In this document: positions 37,409-49,933 of the stretch, piece by piece | Position numbering within the stretch: the stretch's first letter is position 1 | Layout: the number at the start of each line of letters is the position of its first letter | DNA from: Calvatia gigantea | Lineage: Eukaryota > Basidiomycota > Agaricomycetes > Agaricales > Lycoperdaceae | Reading direction: 5' to 3' | Assembly (NCBI GenBank): GCA_025093985.1 | Contig: JACAAK010000001.1 | Span: forward strand, 62,001-126,000 | DNA length: 64,000 bases | The notes under the pieces: model-generated | Databases searched by the model: none | What the model saw: only the letters and a program-made list of their open reading frames with translations | What the model was told of the DNA's origin: nothing | Made by a program: the position numbers and the translations under genes

Positions 37409-40249
37409 ATGGTCTTTTTTGGAAAATTGCGGACAATATGGCACAAAACGACACCTTACACCCAGAACATCGACGCCATTCCGCAGGTGTCCCCCCCGCC
37501 TCTATCGGAACCAGCCATTTCTCATCCTTCGGAAGAGCTACTTTCATCAATCCCGCCGCCTACAGTGATAATAACGCCGCCGACTGAAGACCAGATACAT
37601 ACAACAGACCAACCCCCGACATCCTCACCCTCCCTTTCAGAGGGTCAAGGTATGTTATCCCTAATTTCGTTATTGAATTACCGAACAATCATATCCCGAT
37701 AGATCGTCCTTTGGCAGTTGGAAACCCAGGAATATTTGCGGGTTCTCGCGACTTCGTGCTCGATCGTCCTATCATGGGAGAAAACCAACAAATACAGCTT
37801 CACTACCATATGACGTCCCGCCCATCGTCTGAACGACTACGTGCGAGCTCATCCCAGACTTCGTTGGACCAAGATGTGCTACAAACTTGGTATATTTATG
37901 CTTCTGTGAAATGACTCCCCTTCAACAGATAGCATTCGGGCAAACGATCACCCGGATTTAGCTCGGCAAGCCGGGAGCTCCACTTTTATCGGGCAAACCC
38001 AGAATGTTCACATGTACAACAGCTATGGGAAGCCGAATAGTGAGTTCTATTGACGCATCATAGCAAAGCAGCAGTTGACTGAAAGGGTGTGAAAGTACTG
38101 AAAGAATTGAAGGAGCACATCATTCCTGGGGCACAATACAATTCCGCCGAACGTGATCCGCCCCCTAAGTGTCATCCTGGAACTCGGACGCTGATTAGAG
38201 AAGAGTTTCGGGACTCGCATCGAGGATGCCAACCCGCAAACGAGGATTGTATGGATACACGGGCCAGCAGGTGTTAGGCAAGAGTGCGATCATGCAAACC
38301 CTTGCAGAAGAAGTGTCGCCGCACACAGTTTGTGGCACGTTGTTCTTGTCGCGACCCAACCACCGGGATGACCCTCGAAAGGTCTTTACAACTCTCGCAT
38401 ACGGTTTGGCAGTTGCCAACCCACAATATTGTCGGTACATCGAATCGAGAATGGAAGATAATCCGATGTGTTTCACAACATCCCTTGACGACCAATTCGA
38501 TGGCCTCTTCATTACGCCCTTCAGCGAAAATCACGTCAGAACGGGCTCGCGACGATGGGTTATGTTCGTTGATGGCTTAGATGAGTGTCAAAATACTGAG
38601 GACTCGGACAATCAACGTCGGATTTTCGACCTAATTTGTGACTCCACCTTCGACCACACAGCATCTTCACCCCATGTCTGGGTCATTGCAAGTCGACCGG
38701 AGGACAACTTGAAAAAGGCTTGGTCGCAGGCTCGAAACCGATTCCAGGCGCAGGTCGACGAATTTTGGGAAGTTGGGATACCAGTCGATTCTGACCAGGC
38801 TACCAGAGACGTAGAACTTTACTTGCACAACCAGTTCGAGGAGATTAGGTCCAGAAATTCTGAGCTAATTTCGGGACGTTGGCCCTCCGACGGCGACTTT
38901 CTCAAAGTTGCGAAGAAATCATCTGGGCTTTTTGTCTTTGCGTCCACTGTGATCAAATACGTGTCCGACGAAGACCCAGTTTCCTCGCCTCGAGTTTATT
39001 ATCTCCTTGATTGATGAAGCAGAACAACATTGTGCCACCGTTGACGAAAACCCATTCCGTGTGGTTGACCTACTATACTCGTCAATCATGTCAGATATCC
39101 CAAAGAAACTGCTCCCTGTCGCGAAATCCCTTATTGGAATTTGCCTACATTGTGGATACTGCCACTGTTGGCGGGTCCATTTCGACGAATCACCAGAAAT
39201 TGAGCTTTGTTGATGCTTGTAATATACTGGGCTTGCGGCAGAACGAGGCTTACGCTGCCTTGCGTAAGCTGCAGTCGGTCCTTGATTGTCCATCCCCTGA
39301 GCAAGCTCAGGAACGCGGCATCCAGTTCTTTCACGCCTCCTTTACCGATTTTCTCTTTGATCCCTCCCGTTCCCAAACATATCATATCAACCTAGATCAA
39401 GAATTCACCAATATGTGGCGACGCTATGCCAAGGATCATCAGACAGTCCGTGAGTAGACAGGGTAAATTTACCGCTTCTACTATTGGCTCTGGTATTGAT
39501 GAACATTAAACAGGACATAAGGGGGTACACGTTTCCTGGCTACCTGGTAACGACGCTTCTCTCCTTTATAAACTCCAGGAGGAGTTGCTTGATCGGGCAC
39601 GGTATAGTTGGATCAGGATCCTGATGGACCACTCGCATTCCCAATCCGCAACTAGCCGCCTTCAGATTGATGTCCCAGAGTTGACCGAAGTCTTCCAGGG
39701 TCTTGGGCTGGCTTTTATGGAGGGCCGTGAATTTCCGGTGGAGAAATTCTTGAATTGGCTTGATGAACATGTGAGTGTTGTCCCTCGTATAGATGATCGA
39801 TCGTGACGAGTCCTACGTTACTCCTTGCAGGCTCCTAGAGCGGTTCAAGAAAGGATTGTATCCCAAAGGTTTCCGCTTAATCAACTTAACATAGAGCGTT
39901 TATTCAGGTCGCTGTGCGCTGCACCTCGGTATCGATACACGTCGCCCTTGGATATCCGTGAGAGCTTTGTGGGAAGTATCAAGGTAAGTACTATGGTTTT
40001 GACCCTCGAATAAATGCAACAGTCTAAGTTGTAACGCGATGGCTCCCCCAGGATTTTAATAGTTCACAATGGGTTCAAGCAAAAGCAACTCTCTGGAACT
40101 CATGGGGGATGTTTTGTGAATTAGTGGAAGCTCCTTTTAAGGAAAGGGTTCGCGTAACGGTGGTCGGAATAGAGCCATCAGAGCGTTGTGCGATAGTTGG
40201 ACCTCTCGGTACATATCGCTTTTATATTCTTCCTTATTATTCGACGTGA
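37409..40249 (+). CDS. NACHT-domain (NLR-like) protein with conserved C-terminal module; frame breaks present
   Basis: Starts 'MVFFGKLRTIWHKT', a short cationic N-terminus like those of the 48-59 kb array, then a Pro/Ser-rich linker with introns. Then 'SAERDPPPKCHPGTR', Walker A 'HGPAGV(.)GKSAIMQTL' (about 38262), 'LFLSRPNHRDDPRKVF', Walker B 'VMFVDGLDECQ' and 'GIQFFHASFTDFLFD' (about 39320). After introns at about 39450-39513, 39770-39829 and 39984-40051 the last exon ends in 'VTVVGIEPSERCAIVGP..', stop 40247-40249. Four one-base insertions interrupt otherwise good sequence (about 38215, 38277, 38992 and 39132). If these are errors the gene is intact. No WD40, ankyrin or TPR repeats are seen. 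Confidence 0.75.
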
Positions 40250-41338
40250 CATAATACCGCCCATATTTGAGCCATTTCGGTAACTAATTTCCAACTTGTG
40301 CCACAATTTATTCTCACTAAAATCTTCCACTCGTACACTCCTTCGAGTCCCTAAATCTCGTGCTTGAAAAGAAGCTCGACCGCCATCACCCTACCCTGTT
40401 GATCCCTTGATCTCGCTCGAGACATGATTGGAAAGTTTGGTGCTGATGGGCGTGATTGTACTCGCGGCCATGACGCCCTTCTCACACAACGTCGTCGATT
40501 ACGTTTCAATGTCATTGTAGAAGAGTCCGTTTCGTAGTCAATGTCACGTTTGAAACATGTGCGATGGTTAATGTCCTGCAAGCCTGATGAAGCATAGTGG
40601 GCTGTGAATCCTAGTCACGATTCGATGTTTTCCTAAGGGTAACTTGTCAGGCAGTACTATCCCATGTCAACTATGTATAACGAAGAATTTCCACCCCAGC
40701 GAAATCCCATGGTAGTACTCGCCACCGTTCTTATGGCAAACAGGGTGTTCTTAACGAGGCTTGTCCATGCCAGTATAGGGTTACCAAACCTTGCCAGCTC
40801 CGACGACACTTCGGAGTCTTCGGCTCAGTGACCTTCGGAGGTAACCCTGAAGATTTCTTTGCCCTGACTGTGTATTGAAGTATTTTAAGTTCCGGAACAA
40901 AGGCTCAAACTATTCATTGGCCGTGTAACGAGGACTGTGATAATCAAATCTGGAGCTATTAGTTTTTTCTGCCTCGTTGTGTGTTTACTTGGGGCCCCCG
41001 ATTTCGACATCACCTCAACCCTTCCGTGAGTCAATTCAAATCTACCCGATTCATCCACAGCACTCTCCCTATCGATCAACTGCTTGGCACAAAGTTTGGT
41101 TGAGCGTGCGTCCCTCCCGGGGGCGACCAGCGTCAGCATGCCAACAGCTTCTCTGAGGTAAGCAACTCCTTCGACACGCCTTTCGTTGTTTATAGTCTCT
41201 CATCATTCAATAGAGATCATTTCACCACGGGATGTCACTTCCCGAGCTTCTTTTGATTAAAAGCCTCCAGTTACAACGGTTTTCCGTCACGTACTTCAGC
41301 GCTCAGTCCCACCCCCTCTCCAGTCCTCCTCTCCCGCT
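40250..41338. other. Intergenic region upstream of the Gα gene
   Basis: No recognisable coding sequence on either strand. The C/T-rich stretch just before 41339 looks like a fungal promoter-proximal region. Confidence 0.45.
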
Positions 41339-44238
41339 ATGACTACCGCTCGGCGATCTAGTCTCAGTAGTTTCGATGCTCCGCCGACTGCGGCACCTCC
41401 TATGGAGAATGCAGAGGATTTAAATCGTATTATTGAGGAGGAGATTAAGGTGCGTTCTCCTATCCAGCACACCAGTACCCATGCTAAGATTCATGATTTA
41501 GAGAGAGAATGCGAGGCGGAAGGAAGAGAAAAAGAAGGAAGTCAAAGGTACGTGGACCTCTTCGATAGCTGTGTCTTGGGACACTGAAAATGCTTTCAGT
41601 GATGTTGCTTGGTCAAGCGGAATCTGGTACACTTCCTGTTGCAGGATGTTTTCCAAGTGCCTCACCATACAATTTGATAAGGGAAATCCACGCTTCAGAA
41701 ACAATTCCAGCTTTTCTACGCCGAGAAGTCGCTGGAGGGCGAAAGACCGTGTTGGAGACCGGTCGTATACTTCAACGTTATCAAAGCTGTTCGTCTTATC
41801 TTAAACGACCTGGAGTATCAATTCTCCACAACCACCAACAATATGGAGGCACCTGAAGCTGTTCAAGAACAGATCTCGGACCTCCGCAACAAACTCTTGC
41901 CATTGACAGCCCTGCAAGACACACTCGCCTCGCATCTGAATGGTGGAGTGGTCATTGGCTCAGGAAAGGCTTTTGTGCGTTCAGGGTGGCAAGCATTGGT
42001 AGGGGGAAGTGACCTCAAGAAAGCGGAGGTCAACGCACGGACCAACGAGGTCTCGATGCTTGCTGCGAAGACGCTTGCGGGCTCACTTAACGATATTCAA
42101 ACACTTTGGTCACACCCAATAGTGAAATTATTTTTCCATGAGCGCAGAATCCGACTGGAGGATTCGGCTGCATTGTGAGTGAAGCCCCACTTCCCCTTTG
42201 AGCTGACCTCTGACATACCGGCACTACCCCTGTCATTGATAACAGCTTTCTGGAACAAGTTCATCGCATTGCTCAACCTGATTATTTTCCGACAACAGGT
42301 TAGTCATGATGCGCTCAGGTGTCTTATCACACGCTAAATTTTGGAACTCGGCAGATGATATTCTAAACGTTCGGCTGCAAACACTAGGCGTCATGGAGCA
42401 TTCGTTCCCGATCGCCATGGGTGGTGCTACATATAACTGGAAGATATACGACGTCGGTGGTGCTGTGAGTACTATCACCAAGAAACCATTTCGAATCCCT
42501 TCAGTCCGCTGTATTGTCTATCATTGGTCGTTCGAACTTTTTTCAGGCCGTGATAACCATCCATACCCTATTTTCTCCTCACACGACCTGCTTCTCGCCT
42601 TGTCCATCTTGGCTTTTTATTAGCATACTCACCAGATCTATGGTTCGCAGCGTGGTCAGGTATGCACCTTTTATATCCATTACGCGTGAGTGGCCCGAAA
42701 TAGTTGAACCAAATTTGCAATGGGGCAGAGACGAGCTTGGATACCCTACTTTGATGACGGTGAGCAGTCGCATTCATCTCCAGATTCGACTCGACGCTTT
42801 CACCTTCCCATGACATACAGCTTTTTAATGCGCAATTTCGATGGATGATCTCAATGAGACATCCGGAATCGGCGAACTGTCTGATCTCTGATTTTCTTCT
42901 TGTCCTGTTTACGTTATCAATCCGCACACTGAATGCCATTTATTGATGGTTCATCCTTCCATTCTAGCAACTGCCATCATCTTCCTCGGTGAGATTCGCT
43001 GTTTCTATCCCTAGAAGCTTGTGGTGCACCGAGCTTACTTTAGCAATTCGTCCGCAGCGCCTATAAGTGCCTTTGATCAGGTGAGAAACATAGAAGTTGT
43101 ATTGGAGTCCTTCTGACCCAACCTTTCATCATCGTTCTCTCCGCGCATCAATTGTTAACTCCGACCTGTTGGCTAATTATGCTGCATCGCTCGAACCAAC
43201 CCGAATCCTCATAAATCCATGTTCGACACCGGACTTTGGGTGCTTCTTTTTTATTTTCGTCTGATCGTTGGGTGCTCTTCGTTGAAATGCTCCACTTCTT
43301 CCTCCTTTTGACCCTCAAATACTGGCATACTAACATGGTCCATGCTTGGCTGTCAATTCCAACGTCAAAATGAACACTCATACGTACGCGGCGCCATAAA
43401 ACATTTGTCTAAAACGTCTCGTCGCACGTCAATGTTCGCGCATCCATGCCACATGGTAAACGATTTTGTCTATTTTGGTACTGCCCTTAGTACCTCGAAG
43501 AAGACCCAAAGGTCAATAGAATTGAAGACTCCTTGCAGCTCTTTACCGCGATATGTACCAGTAAACTGCTAAAGAAAGCACACCTTGTCCTGTTACTCAA
43601 CAAGGTATGTCTCGGCCTCTCCCTGTCTCTCCACCACACGCAACTCACCTTGTACGTGCTACGTACGCAGATGGATTTACTCAGGAAGAAAATAGACTCA
43701 GGAATTCTAATCCGCAATTAGTGCGTATTTCATACTACCCCGTCTCTCATTCAATGCCTGCCCTCCGTGCGCTACCCAGTCTAGAATTTCTCCCCTGACT
43801 TAGAGACCTGCATTTGCTCACTGGGGAATTTTAGCATCACGAGTTACGGCGACCGCAAAAACGACTTCGAAACCGCCGCAGTGTACTTCCAAAATCATTT
43901 CAAGCAAGTGCATAAACATAAAGATCCCGAGCATCGCGTTCTCTGGGTTGTGAGCAGCAAAGAATTTTTTATAGCACAGCGACCGATTCCCTGACGATTC
44001 TATTTCTATTTTTATGACTCCCCGTTGTCCCCGGTCGCTGCACATAGCACTTTTCGAGTATGCTGGTGAGAATCTCGCGCCGACTGTCTCACGAGGTATA
44101 TTTTTAAAGCTAAGATCGTTTTTTTAGGATGTCAAGGCGACTCAAAAAATCATTTCAAATGGTAAGTACATTATTATTATATTTGGTGCTATACACGTCC
44201 AAGTTGCTGGGTATCTTATAATGCAAATGATGGTGTGA
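41339..44238 (+). CDS. Heterotrimeric G-protein alpha subunit (divergent agaricomycete type)
   Basis: I can splice 16 exons with all phases agreeing: 41339-41449, 41502-41547, 41600-41626, 41682-42174, 42246-42298, 42355-42464, 42651-42659, 42729-42759, 42968-42988, 43058-43080, 43491-43604, 43671-43720, 43835-43946, 44048-44065, 44128-44161 and 44204-44238; 428 residues. The GTP-binding motifs are present: P-loop 'GQAESG|KST' (split by the 41627-41681 intron), switch I 'VRLQTLGV' with the catalytic Arg, switch II 'DVGGA|RGQ|RRAW', G4 'LLNK|MDLL' and 'HFSSML|DVKATQ' in place of the usual TCAT region. The helical domain is enlarged and Gly/Ser-rich. Three introns are unusually long (186, 208 and 410 nt). 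The last exon is the least certain and lacks the usual receptor-contacting C-terminus. No frame breaks. It could signal to CYR1, as fungal Gα proteins do, but that is inference. Confidence 0.9.
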
Positions 44239-44677
44239 TGGAAAGAGTTGGGGTGGTGACGATGAAGGCATCTGGCAGATTGCGGCTTAGTCAATTTCCG
44301 GATTCCCCCTTCCCTCCCACCTCTGTTTAACGTCGTGACGATCGTTCCGCTTCATGAAAACATACTGATGCATCTTCAACATAGTCGGCGAATCTATCAT
44401 CCGCAAGCATATTCAAGAAGTCGGATTGGCATAGGTGCGGGCTTCGAGCGAGCAGAGTGAGGAAGTCATAGGTGGAGAAGGGGGAGATAGGCGAGGCGGA
44501 GGATATTAGATGGGCTCTTCTGGTACATGCATGGACGAAGTTGTAGGTTCCGATTGTCGTGGCTATCATATGCATTCATTTTCTTCATCTCTTTCATCCC
44601 GAGTTGTGACAGAATCAGAAAGAGGGGGGTCGCGGTGGTGATGGTTCAACGTTCAACGTTGACCCCACGCGAAGGAA
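44239..44677. other. Convergent 3' region between the Gα and F-box genes
   Basis: Probably the two 3' untranslated regions. An open stretch of 82 codons on the minus strand (44327-44575) has no family resemblance. Confidence 0.45.
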
Positions 44678-46647
44678 TCAGTTGTACCCCTCAAACGATC
44701 TAAGCCTCGGTCCACAAATCCTCCCAAAAGAACGTTTACTCTTCAACCCTAGTTGGTACACACGCACACCACCACCACCACCACCATCACTCCTCTGCTT
44801 CTCCAAACCCGACTCGACAATAACACCATCCACCCCATTTAGACCGCTCCTCTCAAGATCGCCATCCAAATTCTCATCCACAGAATGCATCCTAGCGCGG
44901 ATACCACTCAAAGATTCTCTGACGCGGACAAAATCTGGATGGGAGGGTTGTGCGAATAATCCGACATCGACTTGTTTGAGTGGGCTTGGGAGGAGGGAGA
45001 GGATAGAGTCGAGGGAGGACCAGGTAGCTTGGGAGTGGGGTTGGGGTCGCCTTCGTTGTCGGTGAGCTGTGGCGTTGGTTGGTGTTTGTTCTGGGGTTCG
45101 GGACCGGGATCTCGGGCGGGTCGGGGTTGAAGTGGATGCCGTTGTTGGCGTCGGCGTTGATGTTGATATTGATGCTGATGTGGATTGAGAACCCAAGAGG
45201 AGGGAAGCAGGGAGCGGCGAGGAGGAAGATGAAGGGGGAGATGATGATGGTGAAAGGGAAGGTGGCGTATGGTGAGGTGAGGTGGATGGGGATGTTCCGG
45301 GTGTCAGTGATGATGAAGCGAGCTTCTTCAAATCAGTCCAGAATTCGAGTGAGACGTGAGTCAGTTGGCAGTCGTAATCATAACCGTAGCATGAAGCATC
45401 TGGAGTTGGAGTTGAATTTGATGTGGGGAGACAGGTGGAGGTGTTAAGCCCAGATAGGGAAAGCGAAGAGAGTAAGGTGGTGCACCAACTCAGCGCCGTC
45501 TCGGGTACCTCCAGCGTTAGTCTCAGCGACTTTAGATTCGGGTTGTTCCTAAGATCGAATGGAAACACTAATTAAAGAAGTGAAACACAGAACGGCAATG
45601 AATCAACATCAGCCACTCAACCAAACAGGGCGGAAAGAAAGCGGACTTACCATCCCACGAAGCAGGCTTGAGATGCAAATGCTCCAGCGAGGAACCTATA
45701 GACAGGAGAATTTGCTCGACTACTAGAGGATCGGCAGAATGTGACATTCGCAGTTCGCGCAGATGACTAAAGTTGATGGGTGATGGTGACTGTGAGGGTG
45801 CAAAGAGCCAGTAACCGAGATAGCCGAAATTGACGTAGTCGAGCGTGAGGACCTCGAGGCGGGGCGTTGAAACACGTGGATTCGCCGTGTCCGAGCCACT
45901 CTCCTGGTTATCGTCCGCGTCCGTCTCCACGTCGACCCCAGGTCCCTCGGAAGCCGTTTGGCGGTCAGCGCTGACGAGCAGAGGGAGTTGGGGGAGGGTA
46001 ATGGGCTTTGTTTCGGAATTCGGATGGTGGTCGAGATCCTCGCAGACAGTCACGCAGGAAAGTGATAGTCCTTTCAGGTGCTGACAAGACGAGAGAAGTG
46101 CTGCTAGAGAAACGTGGTTGGGAAATTCCCAAGAGTGAAGTCGGAAATATGCAAGGGATGGAAGTTTGAGGACAGTACATATGGCGTTCTGAAGTGTAAA
46201 CGGGAGTGATTTCCACCGGACCATTGGGGAGGAGGCAGATGCGCTGAGCTCAAACTGCTTGAGATTCGTGAGCAGCTTAAGAAGCGGGGGAAGCGTGCGT
46301 TCGCTGGCAATCCATTGCCCAGAGCGCTCGTATAGAGGGACCCCGCTCTCGAGTATCTGGAGCTGCTGGTGCAGCGGAAGGCTTCCCTCGAAGATTTGGA
46401 GATGTCGAATGTAAGGAATAATTACTGGGCTTTCCTGAAGCATATGGTAGAGTCGTGCACATAATTGCTGTGGTGAAATGTCGGCTTGGGGATGAAGAGA
46501 AATGTTGGTGAATAAATGATAACGGCTAGAATGCAGCCAGGATCGGCTAACGAGAGCGCAAGCGAATAGAGTAGGGCGGTCGTTGTCGACGTGGTCAATG
46601 ATGCTGTCGACGAGCTCCTGGGGAAGGTATGGGGCATTTGCAACCAT
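44678..46647 (-). CDS. F-box protein
   Basis: Two exons, 46647-45651 and 45567-44678, joined across an 83-nt intron (gtaagt...aattag) in phase 1; about 628 residues. The N-terminus 'LPQELVDSIIDHVDNDR..LFACALVSRSWLHSSRYHLF' in pieces is the F-box signature of agaricomycete substrate adaptors, which link substrates to SCF ubiquitin ligases. A leucine-rich region with irregular LxxL spacing follows ('LRELRMSHSADPL', 'LKSLRLTLEVPE'), as in F-box/LRR proteins. The second exon has a low-complexity Ser/Thr/Pro insertion (about 45070-45290) and a poly-Gly stretch. No frame breaks. Confidence 0.85.
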
Positions 46648-47940
46648 AGTAGTGGAGGGTACGGAAGGAGTTCGGACTTGGGGGGGAGGGATAGGCGGGG
46701 TGGGGGCAGCCCTACTAAAAGTAAATGATCGATATGATCGATCACGCAGGTACCGTGCATCATCCGGCCCTTCCCTCCGTGACCCATCATGGCTTCCAAT
46801 GCTAACCGCTTAACCCTGCACAGAGCTTTCAATAATTACATATCGTCACCCTGTGTGGGGTGCGGACCAGAATACCTAACAAGTGCTATCACTGCTGACC
46901 GATATTAAAGCCGGAGACTAGAAGTTATGAGAAGGACGTGTTTTGGTCCCGTTTGCTCTGTCAGGATCGCATGACCACAATATAAGACCATTTGGAGAAA
47001 TCCCCCCATTTATCAATTGATGCTGCCAAAAATACATACTTGGGAGCCACACAAGTAGTAAGTATAGGTAAGAATCTACTTAGAGCCTGGAGATCAGCGT
47101 GCGACCTGTGATGTTGGGTAAACTGGTGGGAGCCAAACGGTGTTGACATTGTCTGGGAACTCCAGTGATTGTCACAGAAGCAATTTAAAAAAAGTTGGGG
47201 GACTTCTAAGAGGCCGTGGAGAAGGCAGGAAATGTAGTGCTTGTGATTGAGGCGGAGACTATCAAGAAAAGAAGTATCCTCTCTAACTCTGCAGGAGAGG
47301 TGATCTGAATTAGCTGGACGTCAAGAACGAATTGGCGTTGAGATTGTGGAGACCAGAGGTCGGCTGCCTACAAAACTCTCACGCGCATTGGCAAGTCCTC
47401 CAAAATTATACACTTGGCCCCTACGCCACTATTACCAAAGATGCAGGTAGGGGCCCTAACCTCGAAGAGAAATGTGTGCGGCGAGTGACGTCGAGTTCCC
47501 AGTGTGTAAGTACTGTTTGTATACAAACAATATTCTGCAAATTGCACAAGCTGGCTTTGCATGATATTTATATGGTGTACACCCATTGGGTTGGCGAAGA
47601 CCAATATCTGAGTGTATCAGATCAACTTCCGTCCTGGAACGGGGTTGGATGATCTAAGCAGTAACTTATATATTGGTTGAGGCCACTCCCTTGGTATGCT
47701 AAGATGAAATGAGAAGGGAGTAGTGCTAAATGCCATATACTTTAGTCTAAGAAAGCCAGCAGCTGTCACAGTGCGTCGAGAACCGGCCGACAAATAAACG
47801 TTGAGGAAAAGCGACGGTTCTGTACCGCGTTGTGACCAAAGTACAATAGTCAAATTGCTTTTGTAAATACATAACATTTCAGCCATTCGAGGATGCGTCG
47901 AGCTCCTGATGGAAACGAAGAGGGACAAGACAAGGGCGTA
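46648..47940. other. Intergenic between the F-box gene and the NACHT array
   Basis: Nothing recognisable on either strand. The F-box promoter lies at the left; palindromic 'atcgatatgatcgat' occurs near 46728-46742. Confidence 0.45.
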
Positions 47941-49933
47941 CTACATACAATCAATACCGTCATTGGTATATATCACCACAGCATCAGGGACGAAAAGGAC
48001 TAGCACGGTCTCCACCTCGAAGGCGGCGAGGGCATATTAAGGCGACTTATCAGGATCATGATTCTCGAATGTAGATTCCAAGTTCTGACCGAACAAGTAT
48101 CAGCAAACAGAATCAGACTAAAATTGGTAAGAACGGGCTTACAAGTGGCGCTGCAATGGAAGCACACAACTCCAACAACTTACCATCGGTGTCAGAATAA
48201 CTATCCTCATGAATAATACCCGTCAACTCTGGTACTCCATTTCCCTAGGTCTGGCGTCAATACAAGGAGAGTAGAAACTCATGTGAACTTGTTCACTAAT
48301 TCAAATAGCCATTGAATAAATTGGATGAACGGCCGAACGGGCACCACATCACAGAACAGTTGGAGCCGTCTGAAGTCGAAGTTTCCTATCATCTCGAGTA
48401 AAGGTCCCCACACCCGAGGTTTCGATAATCCCATACAAAGCTCCCAAGTGTGAGTGGCGGCGAAACTGAATATGTCATATGATATAGAGAGAAGGGACCC
48501 CGGTTCAGATTGAATCACCTCTTCCCCGTCCTCTTCCTGACTAACGGGGCGATTGGCTTTGCGAATACTCAATGGAGCTAGAGTTGAGGGAACGTAAAAA
48601 CGCCCTTGCCAACTCAAACCGAGGGATGTCTGGATCCTGGGAATAGTCTTGCGAACGGTCGCAGTGGAATAGGAAACCTGGGAACGATGCATGAAAGAAG
48701 TGTACGGATTCCTGACTTGCTGTTATCTGGTGTGGTACAGACAGGAAAGCATGTAAGGTTCGAAGGGCAGAGTAGATTTCTTCTTGGGTGATACCAATCA
48801 AGTTGGCCAGATGCATTACAGGCATCGCTCGGGCGACGGCACAGGTCACGAGGAGTTGGAGGGTCTTCGGCCGGTCGATATCCTGCACTTCTTTGAGTAC
48901 CCCGACGAACAACATATCAATAGGCGCTAACGGATTACTACCACCGCTGGCAGTGGGGATATGCTAATCACGTCCAGAACTATTTGCATTTGGAAAGACC
49001 GGTCGGCGATCAAAGGATCGCCAATAAATCCGAGCAGGGATGAAGCGATTATAAAGACACCAAGATGCAGCAACGAGTTTGTTTACTTTCTCGGAGTCCC
49101 TAATTACGGATGGGGCTGTACCGGAGTCGCGCTGGTCGTCGTATTTCTTTGCTACGTTCGAGTCCATCCATAGGATATTTCTGGATATCAGCGTCTGCAT
49201 TGACCTTCCTAAGGGAGGAGCTCCAGTTGCAAGCAAATATCAGAGAGGTCGCCATCATAAAAAAAAATCCTTGAGATGGCTTTCTGGACGGCTGCAAATC
49301 ATCCACAAAAAGGAGGGAGGATCAGAATCCTTAAAGGGTTCCGCAATGAGTCGAATAAGCTCCAGCTGCTCGTCATGTCCCTGGCACTCATCGAGTCTAT
49401 CAACGATAATAAGTAGCCCGGAGGGTTATTCCCCTTTGCGCTTCAGGTCAGAGGGAGGCTCGACGAGGAATTTTTTGAACTGGGCTCGCTTATTTGAGCT
49501 GACCGCTATGGATCGCCTTTTTTTGATTACGTCAACGACCAGGCTTTTGTAAGAAGGATGTTTGACTGAGAGCTGAGCGCTGATGAACGATGGAGGTGAT
49601 AAAGCGTGACGTCCTCCTGTCTTTCCTTCCCACGGAAAAAAAAACGGCAGCGCCGAAAATGCCAAGTTCCTTCGCGAGCTCTCCAATGGTCTGCGTTACT
49701 GCAGACTTGCCCACTCCTGCAAATCCCAATAGCCACAACATGTCGTACTCCCTATTCTCATCCACCAATCGGGTATAAATTTTGTCCCTAAGGCTTATGC
49801 GCGTTCCAGGATGACACCGAGGTGGAGGTGAACGTTCCGCAGAATGTAGCTCAGCGCCCCTCAGCGCGTGCTGGAGGAGGATATCGCCCTCTTCCTTGGG
49901 TGTACGCCCTTGAGCGAGGAGGGTGTCAGTCAC
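47941..49933 (-). pseudogene. NACHT array copy A (decayed)
   Basis: Last (most 3') copy of the minus-strand tandem array. 'AELHSAERSPPPRCHPGTR' and Walker A 'GFAGVGKSAVTQTIGEL' (about 49718) are readable, the Walker A having Phe for Pro. Then several frame changes and stops occur (49690-48920). The 'FFHASFPGFLFHCDRSQ' region is intact (about 48700). The last-exon module is present near 48060-47941 with the same splice sites as copy C, but an in-frame TAA interrupts it at about 48040. The N-terminal exon was not found upstream. Confidence 0.8.

Noticed and set aside
41600..41700. Apparent loss of the Gα P-loop ('GQAESGT..' running into non-matching sequence).
   Set aside because: Splicing 41627-41681 restores 'GQAESGKSTLQKQF' in phase.
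45690..46647. Long antisense open stretches opposite the F-box gene and opposite the Arg/Glu-rich gene.
   Set aside because: They follow from codon bias and simple repeats of the sense gene; their translations are low-complexity and match no family.
46422..46832. A minus-strand gene overlapping the start of the F-box gene.
   Set aside because: It is another frame of the F-box N-terminal exon and its promoter with no conserved motif.
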